DNA of 32,957 nt from Bacillota bacterium. Its GTDB lineage: Bacteria; Bacillota; Clostridia; Oscillospirales; Ethanoligenentaceae. The notes under the pieces are model-generated. The model worked only from the letters and a program-made list of their open reading frames with translations. It did no database searches and was not told the DNA's origin. The stretch covers positions 1 through 32,957 of the forward strand of contig JAEWAE010000064.1 of NCBI GenBank assembly GCA_023391835.1, in the 5' to 3' direction. The position numbers and the translations under genes are program-made. Numbering within the stretch: position 1 is the first letter of the stretch; the number at the start of each line of letters is the position of its first letter. Positions 1 to 6,027 of this stretch are shown here, one piece after another.

Positions 1-25
1 TGAGTATTGTTCCACTCCTTAGCAT
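1..25 (-). CDS. start of a gene cut by the left window edge
   Basis: On the minus strand an ATG at 23-25 is preceded, eight bases upstream, by GGAGG, and the frame stays open to the window edge (MLRSGTIL). It would be the next gene of the leftward operon. Only eight codons are visible, so no function can be given and the start is a guess from the ribosome binding site. Confidence 0.35.
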
Positions 26-36
26 CCGGCCTACCT

Positions 37-60
37 CCATGGCGTTTCTTTACGCCATGG
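37..60 (-). promoter_or_regulatory. nine-base-pair hairpin overlapping a ribosome binding site
   Basis: CCATGGCGT at 37-45 and ACGCCATGG at 52-60 are exact inverted repeats with a six-base loop. On the minus strand the 3' arm runs directly into the GGAGG that precedes the ATG at 25, so folding could partly hide that site. No U-tract follows, so it is not an ordinary terminator. Regulation of the next gene is inference. Confidence 0.4.
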
Positions 61-76
61 TAGCCGTTATTCTTGA

Positions 77-120
77 GTGGGTCAATTCCTCCGGCGTTTT
101 GGGTCAATTATACTCCGGCG
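77..120. repeat. imperfect direct repeat at a gene end
   Basis: GGGTCAATT followed by CTCCGGCG or ACTCCGGCG occurs twice, at about 79-96 and 101-120. The stop codon of the membrane-protein gene lies inside the second copy. It looks like a small local duplication at the 3' end of that gene. Confidence 0.5.
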
Positions 121-403
121 ATAACAATGAAAAGAAGTGAACGAGGAAGTGATTGGAGACAAACGTGCATTCTATAAAGGGAAATATTATAATGGAGAAG
201 ATCAATATTACGGGAAACATAGTCAATGTGACCTGCAAAACGGAATGAGAAATCGGCATGTTTTCCCGCCGGGCAAAATACGAGTACCCGGTAAATGAGA
301 AAAACGCCATAAACAGTACAAGTGTACGGTATGTGTATTGTTGAATCTTATGCACCATGGCTGGTATATTCACTGCCAATAGAAACGTCTCCCACAATTT
401 CAT
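104..403 (-). CDS. small membrane protein of unknown function
   Basis: This 99-residue protein is not recognised. It has two strongly hydrophobic segments, one around residues 28-45 (TLVLFMAFFSFTGY) and one around 58-77 (VLQVTLTMFPVILIFSIII), with a basic loop (ARRENMP) between, so it is probably an integral membrane protein. The chosen ATG at 403 is preceded by AAAGGCGG. A TTG at 424 in the same frame overlaps the stop codon of the upstream gene and would add seven residues. It follows another two-segment membrane protein directly, which suggests translational coupling. Small membrane proteins are common in conjugation modules, but nothing here proves such a role. Confidence 0.6.
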   Translation of the reverse strand: MKLWETFLLAVNIPAMVHKIQQYTYRTLVLFMAFFSFTGYSYFARRENMPISHSVLQVTLTMFPVILIFSIIIFPFIECTFVSNHFLVHFFSLLSPEYN

Positions 404-420
404 AATGACCGCCTTTTGTT

Positions 421-645
421 TCAAGTTGTGGAGTACAGGATTTGAAGCAAAGCAAACACAATGCCCAGCCCTATCAAAATGCCCAGCGCTATCACATATT
501 TTAAATTAAGCATACCAGTGATTTTCTTATAAATAATTGCTTTATACCCGATTATAAGAATCGCGGTATTCATGGCGGTCATAATGAGAGTGATAAACAG
601 GCAGATAAATAGTACCTTGGGATTTTGCGAAATTGTAGAAAGCAT
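421..645 (-). CDS. small two-segment membrane protein of unknown function
   Basis: The 74-residue product is mostly hydrophobic, with segments at about residues 10-33 (VLFICLFITLIMTAMNTAIL) and 48-70 (YVIALGILIGLGIVFALLQIL) separated by a short basic stretch (YKAIIYKKITG). It is therefore predicted to be a small inner-membrane protein. The ATG at 645 has GAGG six bases upstream. The gene starts just after the intrinsic terminator at 683-713, so its expression depends on read-through or on a promoter I cannot see. The family is not recognised. Confidence 0.65.
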   Translation of the reverse strand: MLSTISQNPKVLFICLFITLIMTAMNTAILIIGYKAIIYKKITGMLNLKYVIALGILIGLGIVFALLQILYSTT

Positions 646-682
646 GATATCCTCATCCCTTTATGGCGTTTTTCTGGCTTTG

Positions 683-713
683 AAAAAGGGGCGGTGCTAA
701 ACCGTCCCCTTTT
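683..713 (-). terminator. intrinsic terminator downstream of the 65-residue gene
   Basis: On the minus strand GGGGACGG (702-709) pairs with CCGCCCC (688-694) with one bulged base and a seven-base loop, and five T residues follow (683-687). Flanking A and T tracts pair as well, so it could work on both strands. It separates the gene ending at 744 from the membrane-protein genes that start at 645. Confidence 0.7.
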
Positions 714-718
714 CAAAA

Positions 719-734
719 CCGGAAGTGCTTCCGG
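719..734. repeat. palindrome CCGGAAGNNCTTCCGG, copy 1
   Basis: A perfect inverted repeat with seven-base arms and centre TG, lying between the stop codon of the 65-residue gene and its terminator. The same palindrome recurs at 4599-4614 and 5953-5968, with only the two central bases differing. Confidence 0.85.
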
Positions 735-743
735 ATTTGGCCG

Positions 744-941
744 TTATCGAATGACTTCTATTATCTGATTCCCATAACACCATGAGAAGTTGCCGTACTG
801 GTCTGTATAGTCGTAGACCTCGCGGCCCTTCTCAATGTTGCTGTAGGTGATTTCGCCAACTGATATACAGCCGCTTTTTTTAGCCACTTTGATAATGTTA
901 CCGCGCCGCAGATTCAAGCGGCGGAAAGACGATTGTTCCAT
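744..941 (-). CDS. small conserved-looking protein of unknown function
   Basis: The 65-residue protein begins with a basic stretch (RRLNLRRGN) and continues with a beta-rich sequence (IIKVAKKSGCISVGEITYS, then YDYTDQYGNFSWCYGNQIIEVI). This resembles a small SH3-like or YodL-like fold, but I cannot name a family. GGAGG lies seven bases upstream of the ATG. The first 44 bases overlap the end of the upstream gene in another frame, which is unusually long for coupled genes. The clear ribosome binding site and the well-formed protein still argue that it is real. A terminator follows the palindrome just downstream. Confidence 0.6.
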   Translation of the reverse strand: MEQSSFRRLNLRRGNIIKVAKKSGCISVGEITYSNIEKGREVYDYTDQYGNFSWCYGNQIIEVIR

Positions 942-1110
942 TGACTGCCTCCATAACGCAATTGTCGTCGCTGTCCGTTACCATCACACGGGGATGGAGG
1001 GGCCGTTGCAGATTGAAATAACGGATAGCCGCTTGAATCCCGTCAAGGGTGACAGGTGAGGGATAAAAGCCGTCCTTATCAAAGCAATAGCCCGAAAATG
1101 TTTCCGACAT
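898..1110 (-). CDS. small protein of unknown function
   Basis: The 70-residue product (MSETFSGYCFDKDGFYPSP...) is soluble and has no signal peptide. Its C-terminal half (RVMVTDSDDNCVMEAVNGTIVF) reads like a compact alpha/beta domain of the kind found in plasmid and conjugative-element accessory proteins, but no family is assigned. AGGGGA precedes the ATG at 1110, and the gene starts 12 bases after the stop of the large secreted protein, so the two are almost certainly co-transcribed. Its end overlaps the start of the next gene by 44 bases. Confidence 0.6.
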   Translation of the reverse strand: MSETFSGYCFDKDGFYPSPVTLDGIQAAIRYFNLQRPLHPRVMVTDSDDNCVMEAVNGTIVFPPLESAAR

Positions 1111-1122
1111 GTTTTTCCCCTG

Positions 1123-3492
1123 TCAGTTTCCCGGATGCGTGTACCAATCGTCGAACACGGCACCCTGTATGTGGATGGAGCCGGTGGAGTATGCGGAGAT
1201 CATTCCGGCAGGCGTCCACGTGTTGTAGGCGTAGCTCTGCACGGTGTATGTGCCGTCCGGAAAGTCCACCGGCGTAAAGTGTACCCGGCTTTGGAAAATG
1301 GAGTAGATGTTTGACGGCAGCTCAAACACGCCGACGGAAGTCTGCTCCAAATTCCGGTTATATGTTTCATAATCGAATTCGGGATAGAAGCTGGTCACGC
1401 TCTGCACTGCTGTAACGGCTGCGGGCTGGTTGCTGGTAGTCGAAACGTTTTCCGTTTCGGTCAGCCCATAGCCGGACTTCATCGTCCACGCACCGGCAGA
1501 AAGAAAGGCAGTCGGTGTGTTGGGGCCGGGTGACACGGTAAGGGACGACGACAGGCCGGCAGTGTAAGAGTGCTTCGTGAAGCTCCCACCGTCGTATAAC
1601 CATTCATTCCATGACACATTTGACAGGCTCGACCGGTTGGGCACCGAGGGAATCAAGTAATCGTTAAACCGGTCGGTAGCCTGTGGGTTGGGCGGTAGGT
1701 TTTCAAACAGAGTGCTTACTTGCCACGACAGATTATCCGTCCACGTAGGCTGCGGCGTGGAATTTGGAGCCGCAACGCTGGCGGTCAGTGTATAGGTGCC
1801 CGCCAATTGGGGGGTGTGCCACTTAAACCATAACAAGTTGGAATCGTCATTGGGGCAGACAACGGCTTTACTCTGCGTGATATAGACGCTTCTGTCTGCC
1901 TGTTTGACGGTGAGGGTCAAAACCGCTTGATCTCCCGGCAGGACGGGCGTGGCGCTTTTGTCGGTCACTTTGACCGACGTGATCACGTCCGAGCCAATGA
2001 AATAGGAGGCGTTGGGGGTCTGGATGTTTACATCCAGTTCCACTTCTTTGTTAAATGGCCCGAATACGCCGCTGCTGCTGTTTCCGGCTACATCGGTGGA
2101 TTTCCAATGCAGATACCATTGGCCGCTGCCGGGTGGGTCAAGCTGCTGCCCGTTCGTATAGTCCTTCCATGTACCGGCGTCCGACTGGCTTTGCGACCAA
2201 CTGTATTGCTGGGTAGAAACGCCGCTGGTCGCGTCGGCATAGGTCAGAGTAATGGGCTTGTATCCCGTGTGCCAGTCGCTTTGAGTTTGCGACGGGGAGC
2301 AGGTGGGGGCAACAGTGTCGATCTGCACTGTTCCGTCGTTACTGCCCCAATTGCTGGCAAGATCAACGTCGGAAAAATGGTAGCTGTGGACGCCTTGACC
2401 GCCCGTGCCGTCGGCTTGCACTCCCAGCGCCGCCATAACATCCCGGTAAGATAGTTGCTTGTGCCACTGGTTGTCCGAAAGATAGCTGAATGCCTGATAG
2501 CCATATTCGTTTCCGAACCGGTTGACACCATCAAAAACCGTACCGAGGGAACAGGCGTTCAGCCCGGACACATCTTTCGTAACGGAGGTATCGTCCTGCG
2601 AGCTGATGGTAAAGGATTTTGAACTGTTGAAGACAGAGGCATTGAGCCAGCCATTGTGCGCCGCTGCACCGAAATCCGTTTGTATCAAGGGGGCCAGCGT
2701 GTCCCATTTTATTGTGCGCTGCCCGGTCATATAGTTGCCCGACCAGTCCATACCGGCGTAGTAAACCGTATTGATGCCCTCATGCATGTTCTCAATAGTC
2801 CATGGATGATCGGTTTCATTCCAAGTGTAAGCTGCATTCGTGCCGTCAGAGTGAGCAGAATCATAGTAACAAAAATCGGACCAGATCGCTTGCATGACGT
2901 TATCTGAATAGTCACCGGCCCATAGGTTATAGTTTCCGTTCGCATCGGGGCCAACAACTTGAAAGCCGTCGATGTTGTTTCCGACATAGGTAACTTCCCC
3001 GTCGCCCGGATGTGCGCTGGTGTATGTGATATTTCCCGGCAAATGGTTCCACCATGCGCTTTCATCCCAGTCGGCCCCATTAAACTGACCCGTACCGGAG
3101 ATCACGTATTGTAGGTCGCTGTTTTTCCCCCAGTATGTAGTATAGTGTAAACCGGCATCAGTCCCGGAGCTGTCGACCGTAAGGATGGGTATGGTGATCA
3201 TGGTACTGTAGCCGTTGTTGGTTTCCGGCCAGAGCACAGCCCATGCATGCGACCCTCGGTATCGCCATGCCGGGGCCTCCTGTGTGCACCCGGAGTCCCA
3301 ATACAGGCGGAACGGCCCGCTTTCGTTTGCGGCTCCTTGCCCTGTGTGCATATCAAGCCGAAAGGGGAGGCGGCTCCCCAATTGGTTACGCCCCCCTCCG
3401 GGGACTATGGATGCATTTACGCGCGGGACTATGCAGACTATCGCGACAAAGACCAACAGAAATGAAACAAATATGTTCCGCAGTTTTCGCAT
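1123..3492 (-). CDS. large secreted protein with Ig-like repeats
   Basis: The 789-residue protein starts with a classical signal peptide: MRKLRN, then a hydrophobic core (FVSFLLVFVAIVCIV) and a likely cleavage after VNA. The mature part is rich in Trp, Tyr, Ser, Thr and Asn. At least two segments open with a D-T-(L/V)-A-P motif (about residues 265 and 390), followed by W...T...D..SG and YSWSQS, and a later segment reads STDVAGN. This is the pattern of bacterial Ig-like domains of surface adhesins and S-layer-type proteins. A beta-rich region (about 490-590) precedes a unique C-terminus ending in DDWYTHPGN. I see no LPXTG motif, no C-terminal membrane segment and no catalytic motif. The ATG at 3492 is preceded by AAAGGGTG; a longer frame to 3639 runs through the terminator hairpin and is rejected. 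The specific role is unknown; adhesion or mating-pair contact is inference. Confidence 0.75.
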   Translation of the reverse strand: MRKLRNIFVSFLLVFVAIVCIVPRVNASIVPGGGRNQLGSRLPFRLDMHTGQGAANESGPFRLYWDSGCTQEAPAWRYRGSHAWAVLWPETNNGYSTMITIPILTVDSSGTDAGLHYTTYWGKNSDLQYVISGTGQFNGADWDESAWWNHLPGNITYTSAHPGDGEVTYVGNNIDGFQVVGPDANGNYNLWAGDYSDNVMQAIWSDFCYYDSAHSDGTNAAYTWNETDHPWTIENMHEGINTVYYAGMDWSGNYMTGQRTIKWDTLAPLIQTDFGAAAHNGWLNASVFNSSKSFTISSQDDTSVTKDVSGLNACSLGTVFDGVNRFGNEYGYQAFSYLSDNQWHKQLSYRDVMAALGVQADGTGGQGVHSYHFSDVDLASNWGSNDGTVQIDTVAPTCSPSQTQSDWHTGYKPITLTYADATSGVSTQQYSWSQSQSDAGTWKDYTNGQQLDPPGSGQWYLHWKSTDVAGNSSSGVFGPFNKEVELDVNIQTPNASYFIGSDVITSVKVTDKSATPVLPGDQAVLTLTVKQADRSVYITQSKAVVCPNDDSNLLWFKWHTPQLAGTYTLTASVAAPNSTPQPTWTDNLSWQVSTLFENLPPNPQATDRFNDYLIPSVPNRSSLSNVSWNEWLYDGGSFTKHSYTAGLSSSLTVSPGPNTPTAFLSAGAWTMKSGYGLTETENVSTTSNQPAAVTAVQSVTSFYPEFDYETYNRNLEQTSVGVFELPSNIYSIFQSRVHFTPVDFPDGTYTVQSYAYNTWTPAGMISAYSTGSIHIQGAVFDDWYTHPGN

Positions 3493-3512
3493 CGAATCAC
3501 CCTTTCCATTTT

Positions 3513-3549
3513 TGCAATATAAAAGCTCCCCTGCCGGAGCAGGAGAGCT
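3513..3549 (-). terminator. intrinsic terminator or attenuator between the two surface-protein genes
   Basis: On the minus strand AGCTCTCCTGC (3539-3549) pairs over 11 positions, with one G-U pair, to GCAGGGGAGCT (3524-3534) around the tetraloop TCCG, and TTTTATATT follows. It lies between the stop of the membrane-anchored protein and the ribosome binding site of the large secreted protein, so it may set the ratio of the two. Confidence 0.75.
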
Positions 3550-3571
3550 GAACGATATTTGGGATGCCTGT

Positions 3572-4540
3572 TTAGTGGACGATTCCGGAGCTATCGACGG
3601 TGAAATGATACATTGCAACAACCGTTCCATCGTGTGCAATAAGTTTGACAGTGTAAGACCCCGGCGTCAAATTATCTATGGTTTCACTGCCGTTCCGCCC
3701 ACTTTTAGCAACGCCAGTGTTAACTGATAGAGAACGTGGCCCGGAGAGCGAAAATACAGCAGGGCCATAATGTGCAGCTTCCATTTCGGACGTTGTATTA
3801 TCACTTGCATCACCGATGGCCGTCATTTTGTGCCCTGCACCCACACCGCCGAAACGCACCGATTGCTGTATCCCGGTGATTTCATCCGTAAACGTAAGGG
3901 TTTCGTTAGTGCCTTGATAGTTTGCATCATCACCGCCAGTCTGACCACCTGTAGCATTACCTGTGTTACCGCCAGTCTGACCGCCAGTGGTGTTGCCTGT
4001 ATTGCCACCCGTTTGTCCGCCGGTTGTTCCGCCTGTCGTCTGACCGCCAGTCGTGCCACCCGTCGTGTGGGTATCATTCGTATTATCCGTTTTGGTCGTG
4101 GTTTTGTGGGTTGTTGTGTTGTTATCTTTTTTTTGTTCATTCGATTGGGCTGCTGCGCTGCTTACTGACGTACTGGAATTACTACCGGCAGGGCTGCTCG
4201 ATGCAGTGGAAGACGCTGGGCCTGCCGTCGAAGAAGCGGAATCGGGAACAGACGAAGAAGATGCAGAAGCCACGGAAGACGATACAGTGCCAGCGACGTC
4301 TGGATTCAAAGTGGAACTGTCGGACTTTATCATATTGTCTGCCCGGACAGACGGGAGGTTGCTAAGGATAACGCCGGCGACAACAGCCACCGCAAGTACG
4401 GAACCCGATGCAATGGTGATTACCCGTCCCCGTGGGGAACTCCATATGTCTTTGGCCTTGTCGGAGATATTACCGGCAAACTCGGAGAGCTTTTCGGTCA
4501 TAGTAGTCCAAAACGATTTCATTTTTGATGGTATGTTCAT
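3572..4540 (-). CDS. membrane-anchored protein with a Ser/Thr/Gly-rich stalk and a small extracellular domain
   Basis: The 322-residue protein has a short cytoplasmic N-terminus (MNIPSKMKSFW..., about 43 residues). One membrane helix follows at about 45-65 (ITIASGSVLAVAVVAGVIL), then a long Ser/Ala/Thr-rich linker (about 75-145), and a repeat tract of TGGQTGG and NTGN units (about 160-205). A compact C-terminal domain of about 110 residues ends in a beta-sandwich-like stretch (LTPGSYTVKLIAHDGTVVAMYHFTV). The layout is that of a wall-spanning stalk presenting a small Ig-like domain. GGAGGAG lies just before the ATG at 4540, and a promoter is visible at 4565-4592. It directly precedes the large secreted protein, so the two may form a surface complex; that is inference. 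The family is not recognised. Confidence 0.75.
   Translation of the reverse strand: MNIPSKMKSFWTTMTEKLSEFAGNISDKAKDIWSSPRGRVITIASGSVLAVAVVAGVILSNLPSVRADNMIKSDSSTLNPDVAGTVSSSVASASSSSVPDSASSTAGPASSTASSSPAGSNSSTSVSSAAAQSNEQKKDNNTTTHKTTTKTDNTNDTHTTGGTTGGQTTGGTTGGQTGGNTGNTTGGQTGGNTGNATGGQTGGDDANYQGTNETLTFTDEITGIQQSVRFGGVGAGHKMTAIGDASDNTTSEMEAAHYGPAVFSLSGPRSLSVNTGVAKSGRNGSETIDNLTPGSYTVKLIAHDGTVVAMYHFTVDSSGIVH
3931..4068 (-). repeat. in-frame Gly/Thr repeat tract
   Basis: Degenerate units coding for TGGQTGG and NTGN are repeated through this stretch of the membrane-anchored protein gene. Such tracts can change copy number by slippage, which would alter stalk length. Confidence 0.7.
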
Positions 4541-4564
4541 TTTGCTCCTCCAAATCTCGCCTAT

Positions 4565-4592
4565 ATTATACAGCTTATATGAATATTGGCAA
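4565..4592 (-). promoter_or_regulatory. promoter of the membrane-anchored protein gene
   Basis: On the minus strand TTGCCA (4587-4592) is followed after 16 bases by TATAAT (4565-4570), about 25 bases before the start codon at 4540. Palindrome copy 2 lies immediately upstream of the -35 box. Confidence 0.65.
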
Positions 4593-4598
4593 GTCTTG

Positions 4599-4614
4599 CC
4601 GGAAGGACTTCCGG
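4599..4614. repeat. palindrome CCGGAAGNNCTTCCGG, copy 2
   Basis: A perfect inverted repeat with seven-base arms and centre GA, located between two divergent promoters (4565-4592 leftward and 4667-4675 rightward). This placement would suit an operator as well as an RNA hairpin. Confidence 0.85.
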
Positions 4615-4666
4615 TGGATTTATTGTGCGGATTGCCGCCAAACCGCTGCATGCGCGGCATAGGCCA

Positions 4667-4675
4667 TGGTATAAT
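4667..4675 (+). promoter_or_regulatory. extended -10 promoter of the OrfA-like gene
   Basis: TGGTATAAT is an extended -10 element, 45 bases before the ATG at 4720. No convincing -35 box is present. The GGGAGG ribosome binding site follows. Confidence 0.5.
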
Positions 4676-4719
4676 GTCTGTAAACTTCTATATTTTGTCG
4701 GTCAACGGGAGGTAATACA

Positions 4720-5058
4720 ATGGGAACACCGCATAGGAAATACGAACCGGAATTTAAGATGATGGTCGCTAAAAAAGTGGTCCTCGACGGAATGACAACT
4801 TTTGATGTGGATAGGCTGTACAATGTCGATTATCGGCGTGTTGAGGATTGGGCTATTGCTTATATTAAGAAGGGTGGCCCCGATCTTGTTACAGGCGCAA
4901 AATCACAAGAGGAAATCCAGCGTGACAAATTATTGCTGAAAGCCGTTCGGCTGGAATATCGTATTGAGAAAATGAAAAAGGAAGCTGCCAGCTTTAGGGC
5001 GCAGGCAACCGAGCTCGACAAAGAAATCAAGGCCAACAAGGCTTCGGCAAATAGCTAA
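4720..5058 (+). CDS. orphan IS3 OrfA-like helix-turn-helix protein
   Basis: The 112-residue protein has an N-terminal half typical of the transposase helix-turn-helix family (HRKYEPEFKMMVAKKVV, then ...FDVDRLYNVDYRRVEDWAI). Its C-terminal half is a long charged coiled coil (about residues 65-105). IS3 OrfA proteins share this architecture, the coil acting in oligomerisation. There is no OrfB (DDE integrase domain) downstream and no terminal inverted repeats were seen. It is therefore either a relic or a DNA-binding protein recruited for another job. GGGAGG precedes the ATG and an extended -10 promoter lies at 4667-4675. It reads against its neighbours, and its stop overlaps the end of the convergent gene by four bases. 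DNA binding is well supported by family; its target is unknown. Confidence 0.65.
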   Translation: MGTPHRKYEPEFKMMVAKKVVLDGMTTFDVDRLYNVDYRRVEDWAIAYIKKGGPDLVTGAKSQEEIQRDKLLLKAVRLEYRIEKMKKEAASFRAQATELDKEIKANKASANS

Positions 5059-5495
5059 TCGGATGGCAACAGGAGAAAGGCCCCATATTGGTTTTTTGCC
5101 GTCACCGTGTTTTGTGTGGGGTCCCACCGCAACTCGCATTTTTCACCTTCGTAATATATTTCGTATATTTCACGGTCCCCAATATGGAGCCGTAGGGAGG
5201 GGGGCAGTAGATAGATCTTGCGCTTCACCAGTCTAAAATTATGGCTTTCACCGTTCATATTATGGAAACCGTAAGCATCACTGTCCAAATCTTCCGGGCT
5301 TTTTAAAGAGACATGCATCGGTGCCGGTGCGGGCTCTTCCTGATCCCAAAACTCAGGGTCAAGGGCCTTGCCTATTTCCCACGCTTCTACCCATAGGTAT
5401 ACAATCACGGCTTCCATCTTTGCATCTCCTTTATCGGTGCAGCCGATATGCAAACATGACAATGTGCATTCGGCTTTCTTGTGTTCGATAGGCAT
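5055..5495 (-). CDS. unknown protein, paralogue 2 of a tandem pair
   Basis: The product (146 residues from the ATG at 5495) is clearly homologous to the gene just upstream. Shared blocks include MEA-IVY, LDPE-WD, PAP-HVSLKSP, KRKIYL-P, YYE-E-C-L-WDP, NTV-AK and the end LLPSD/LIPSD. It is acidic and soluble, with no signal peptide or membrane segment, and no known family is recognised. Two starts are possible. The ATG at 5495 (MPIEHKKAE) has AAGGAG upstream; an internal ATG at 5417 (MEAVIVYLWV) has AAAGGAG eight bases upstream and would give 120 residues. The paralogue has the same double arrangement. Its 3' end overlaps the convergent OrfA-like gene by four bases. Confidence 0.65.
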   Translation of the reverse strand: MPIEHKKAECTLSCLHIGCTDKGDAKMEAVIVYLWVEAWEIGKALDPEFWDQEEPAPAPMHVSLKSPEDLDSDAYGFHNMNGESHNFRLVKRKIYLLPPSLRLHIGDREIYEIYYEGEKCELRWDPTQNTVTAKNQYGAFLLLPSD

Positions 5496-5519
5496 GATCG
5501 GTATCTCCTTACGCGGCAA

Positions 5520-5930
5520 TTAATCCGAGGGTATCAACGGGTATACGCCCGACTGGCATTTAGCTACTACTGTGTTTTTCTGAGGGTCCCATGCCAGATT
5601 GCATCCTTCGTCCTCATAATAGAAATCATAGCTATCATCATCGGAAAGACTAAGGAACGTTGGCACCAAGTAAATCTTTCGCTTTATCATTATGAAGTCC
5701 TTGTCCGTTGCATATGAATCATCCGGGCCGGTGTCAGCGTTGCCGGGACGGGGACTTTTCAAAGAAACATGTATCGGTGCTGGGCCTGCGGCAACATCCC
5801 AATATTCGGGGTCAAGGCTGGAATCCATTTCCCTCGCGTCAACCCCAATATATACGATAGCAGCTTCCATCATCGAGCCTCCTTTATCTGCGTGGACGTT
5901 CCATTCAGCTTTCGCGTACTCGTCAGGCAT
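5520..5930 (-). CDS. unknown protein, paralogue 1 of a tandem pair
   Basis: This 136-residue protein (117 residues if translation starts at the internal ATG at 5873) shares most of its motifs with the next gene downstream, so the pair arose by tandem duplication. The internal start is preceded by a perfect AAAGGAGG; the outer ATG at 5930 has CGGAGA upstream. The conserved short N-terminal segment (MP-E--KAE) between the two starts could be part of the protein or a small translated leader. The sequence is acidic, contains Cys at two places near the C-terminus (EGCNLAW, AKCQSG), and has no transmembrane segment. Function unknown. It lies 97 bases downstream of the NusG-like gene, with palindrome copy 3 between. 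Confidence 0.65.
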   Translation of the reverse strand: MPDEYAKAEWNVHADKGGSMMEAAIVYIGVDAREMDSSLDPEYWDVAAGPAPIHVSLKSPRPGNADTGPDDSYATDKDFIMIKRKIYLVPTFLSLSDDDSYDFYYEDEGCNLAWDPQKNTVVAKCQSGVYPLIPSD

Positions 5931-5952
5931 ATGTCCGTATCTCCGTCATAAA

Positions 5953-5968
5953 CCGGAAGTTCTTCCGG
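5953..5968. repeat. palindrome CCGGAAGNNCTTCCGG, copy 3
   Basis: A perfect inverted repeat with seven-base arms and centre TT, 22 bases upstream of the ATG at 5930. A second small hairpin (GATATG / CATATC, about 5990-6006) lies between it and the end of the NusG-like gene. No promoter is evident between the palindrome and the start codon, so here it is probably transcribed. Confidence 0.85.
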
Positions 5969-6027
5969 CGGGTATAGCTTCGCCGTTCCGATATGGATTC
6001 ATATCAGAAAAGGAACCGTTTTGTGGT

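Noticed and set aside
3493..3639. N-terminal extension of the large secreted protein to 3639
   Set aside because: It would run through the terminator hairpin and overlap the upstream gene. The ATG at 3492 has a ribosome binding site and begins a proper signal peptide.
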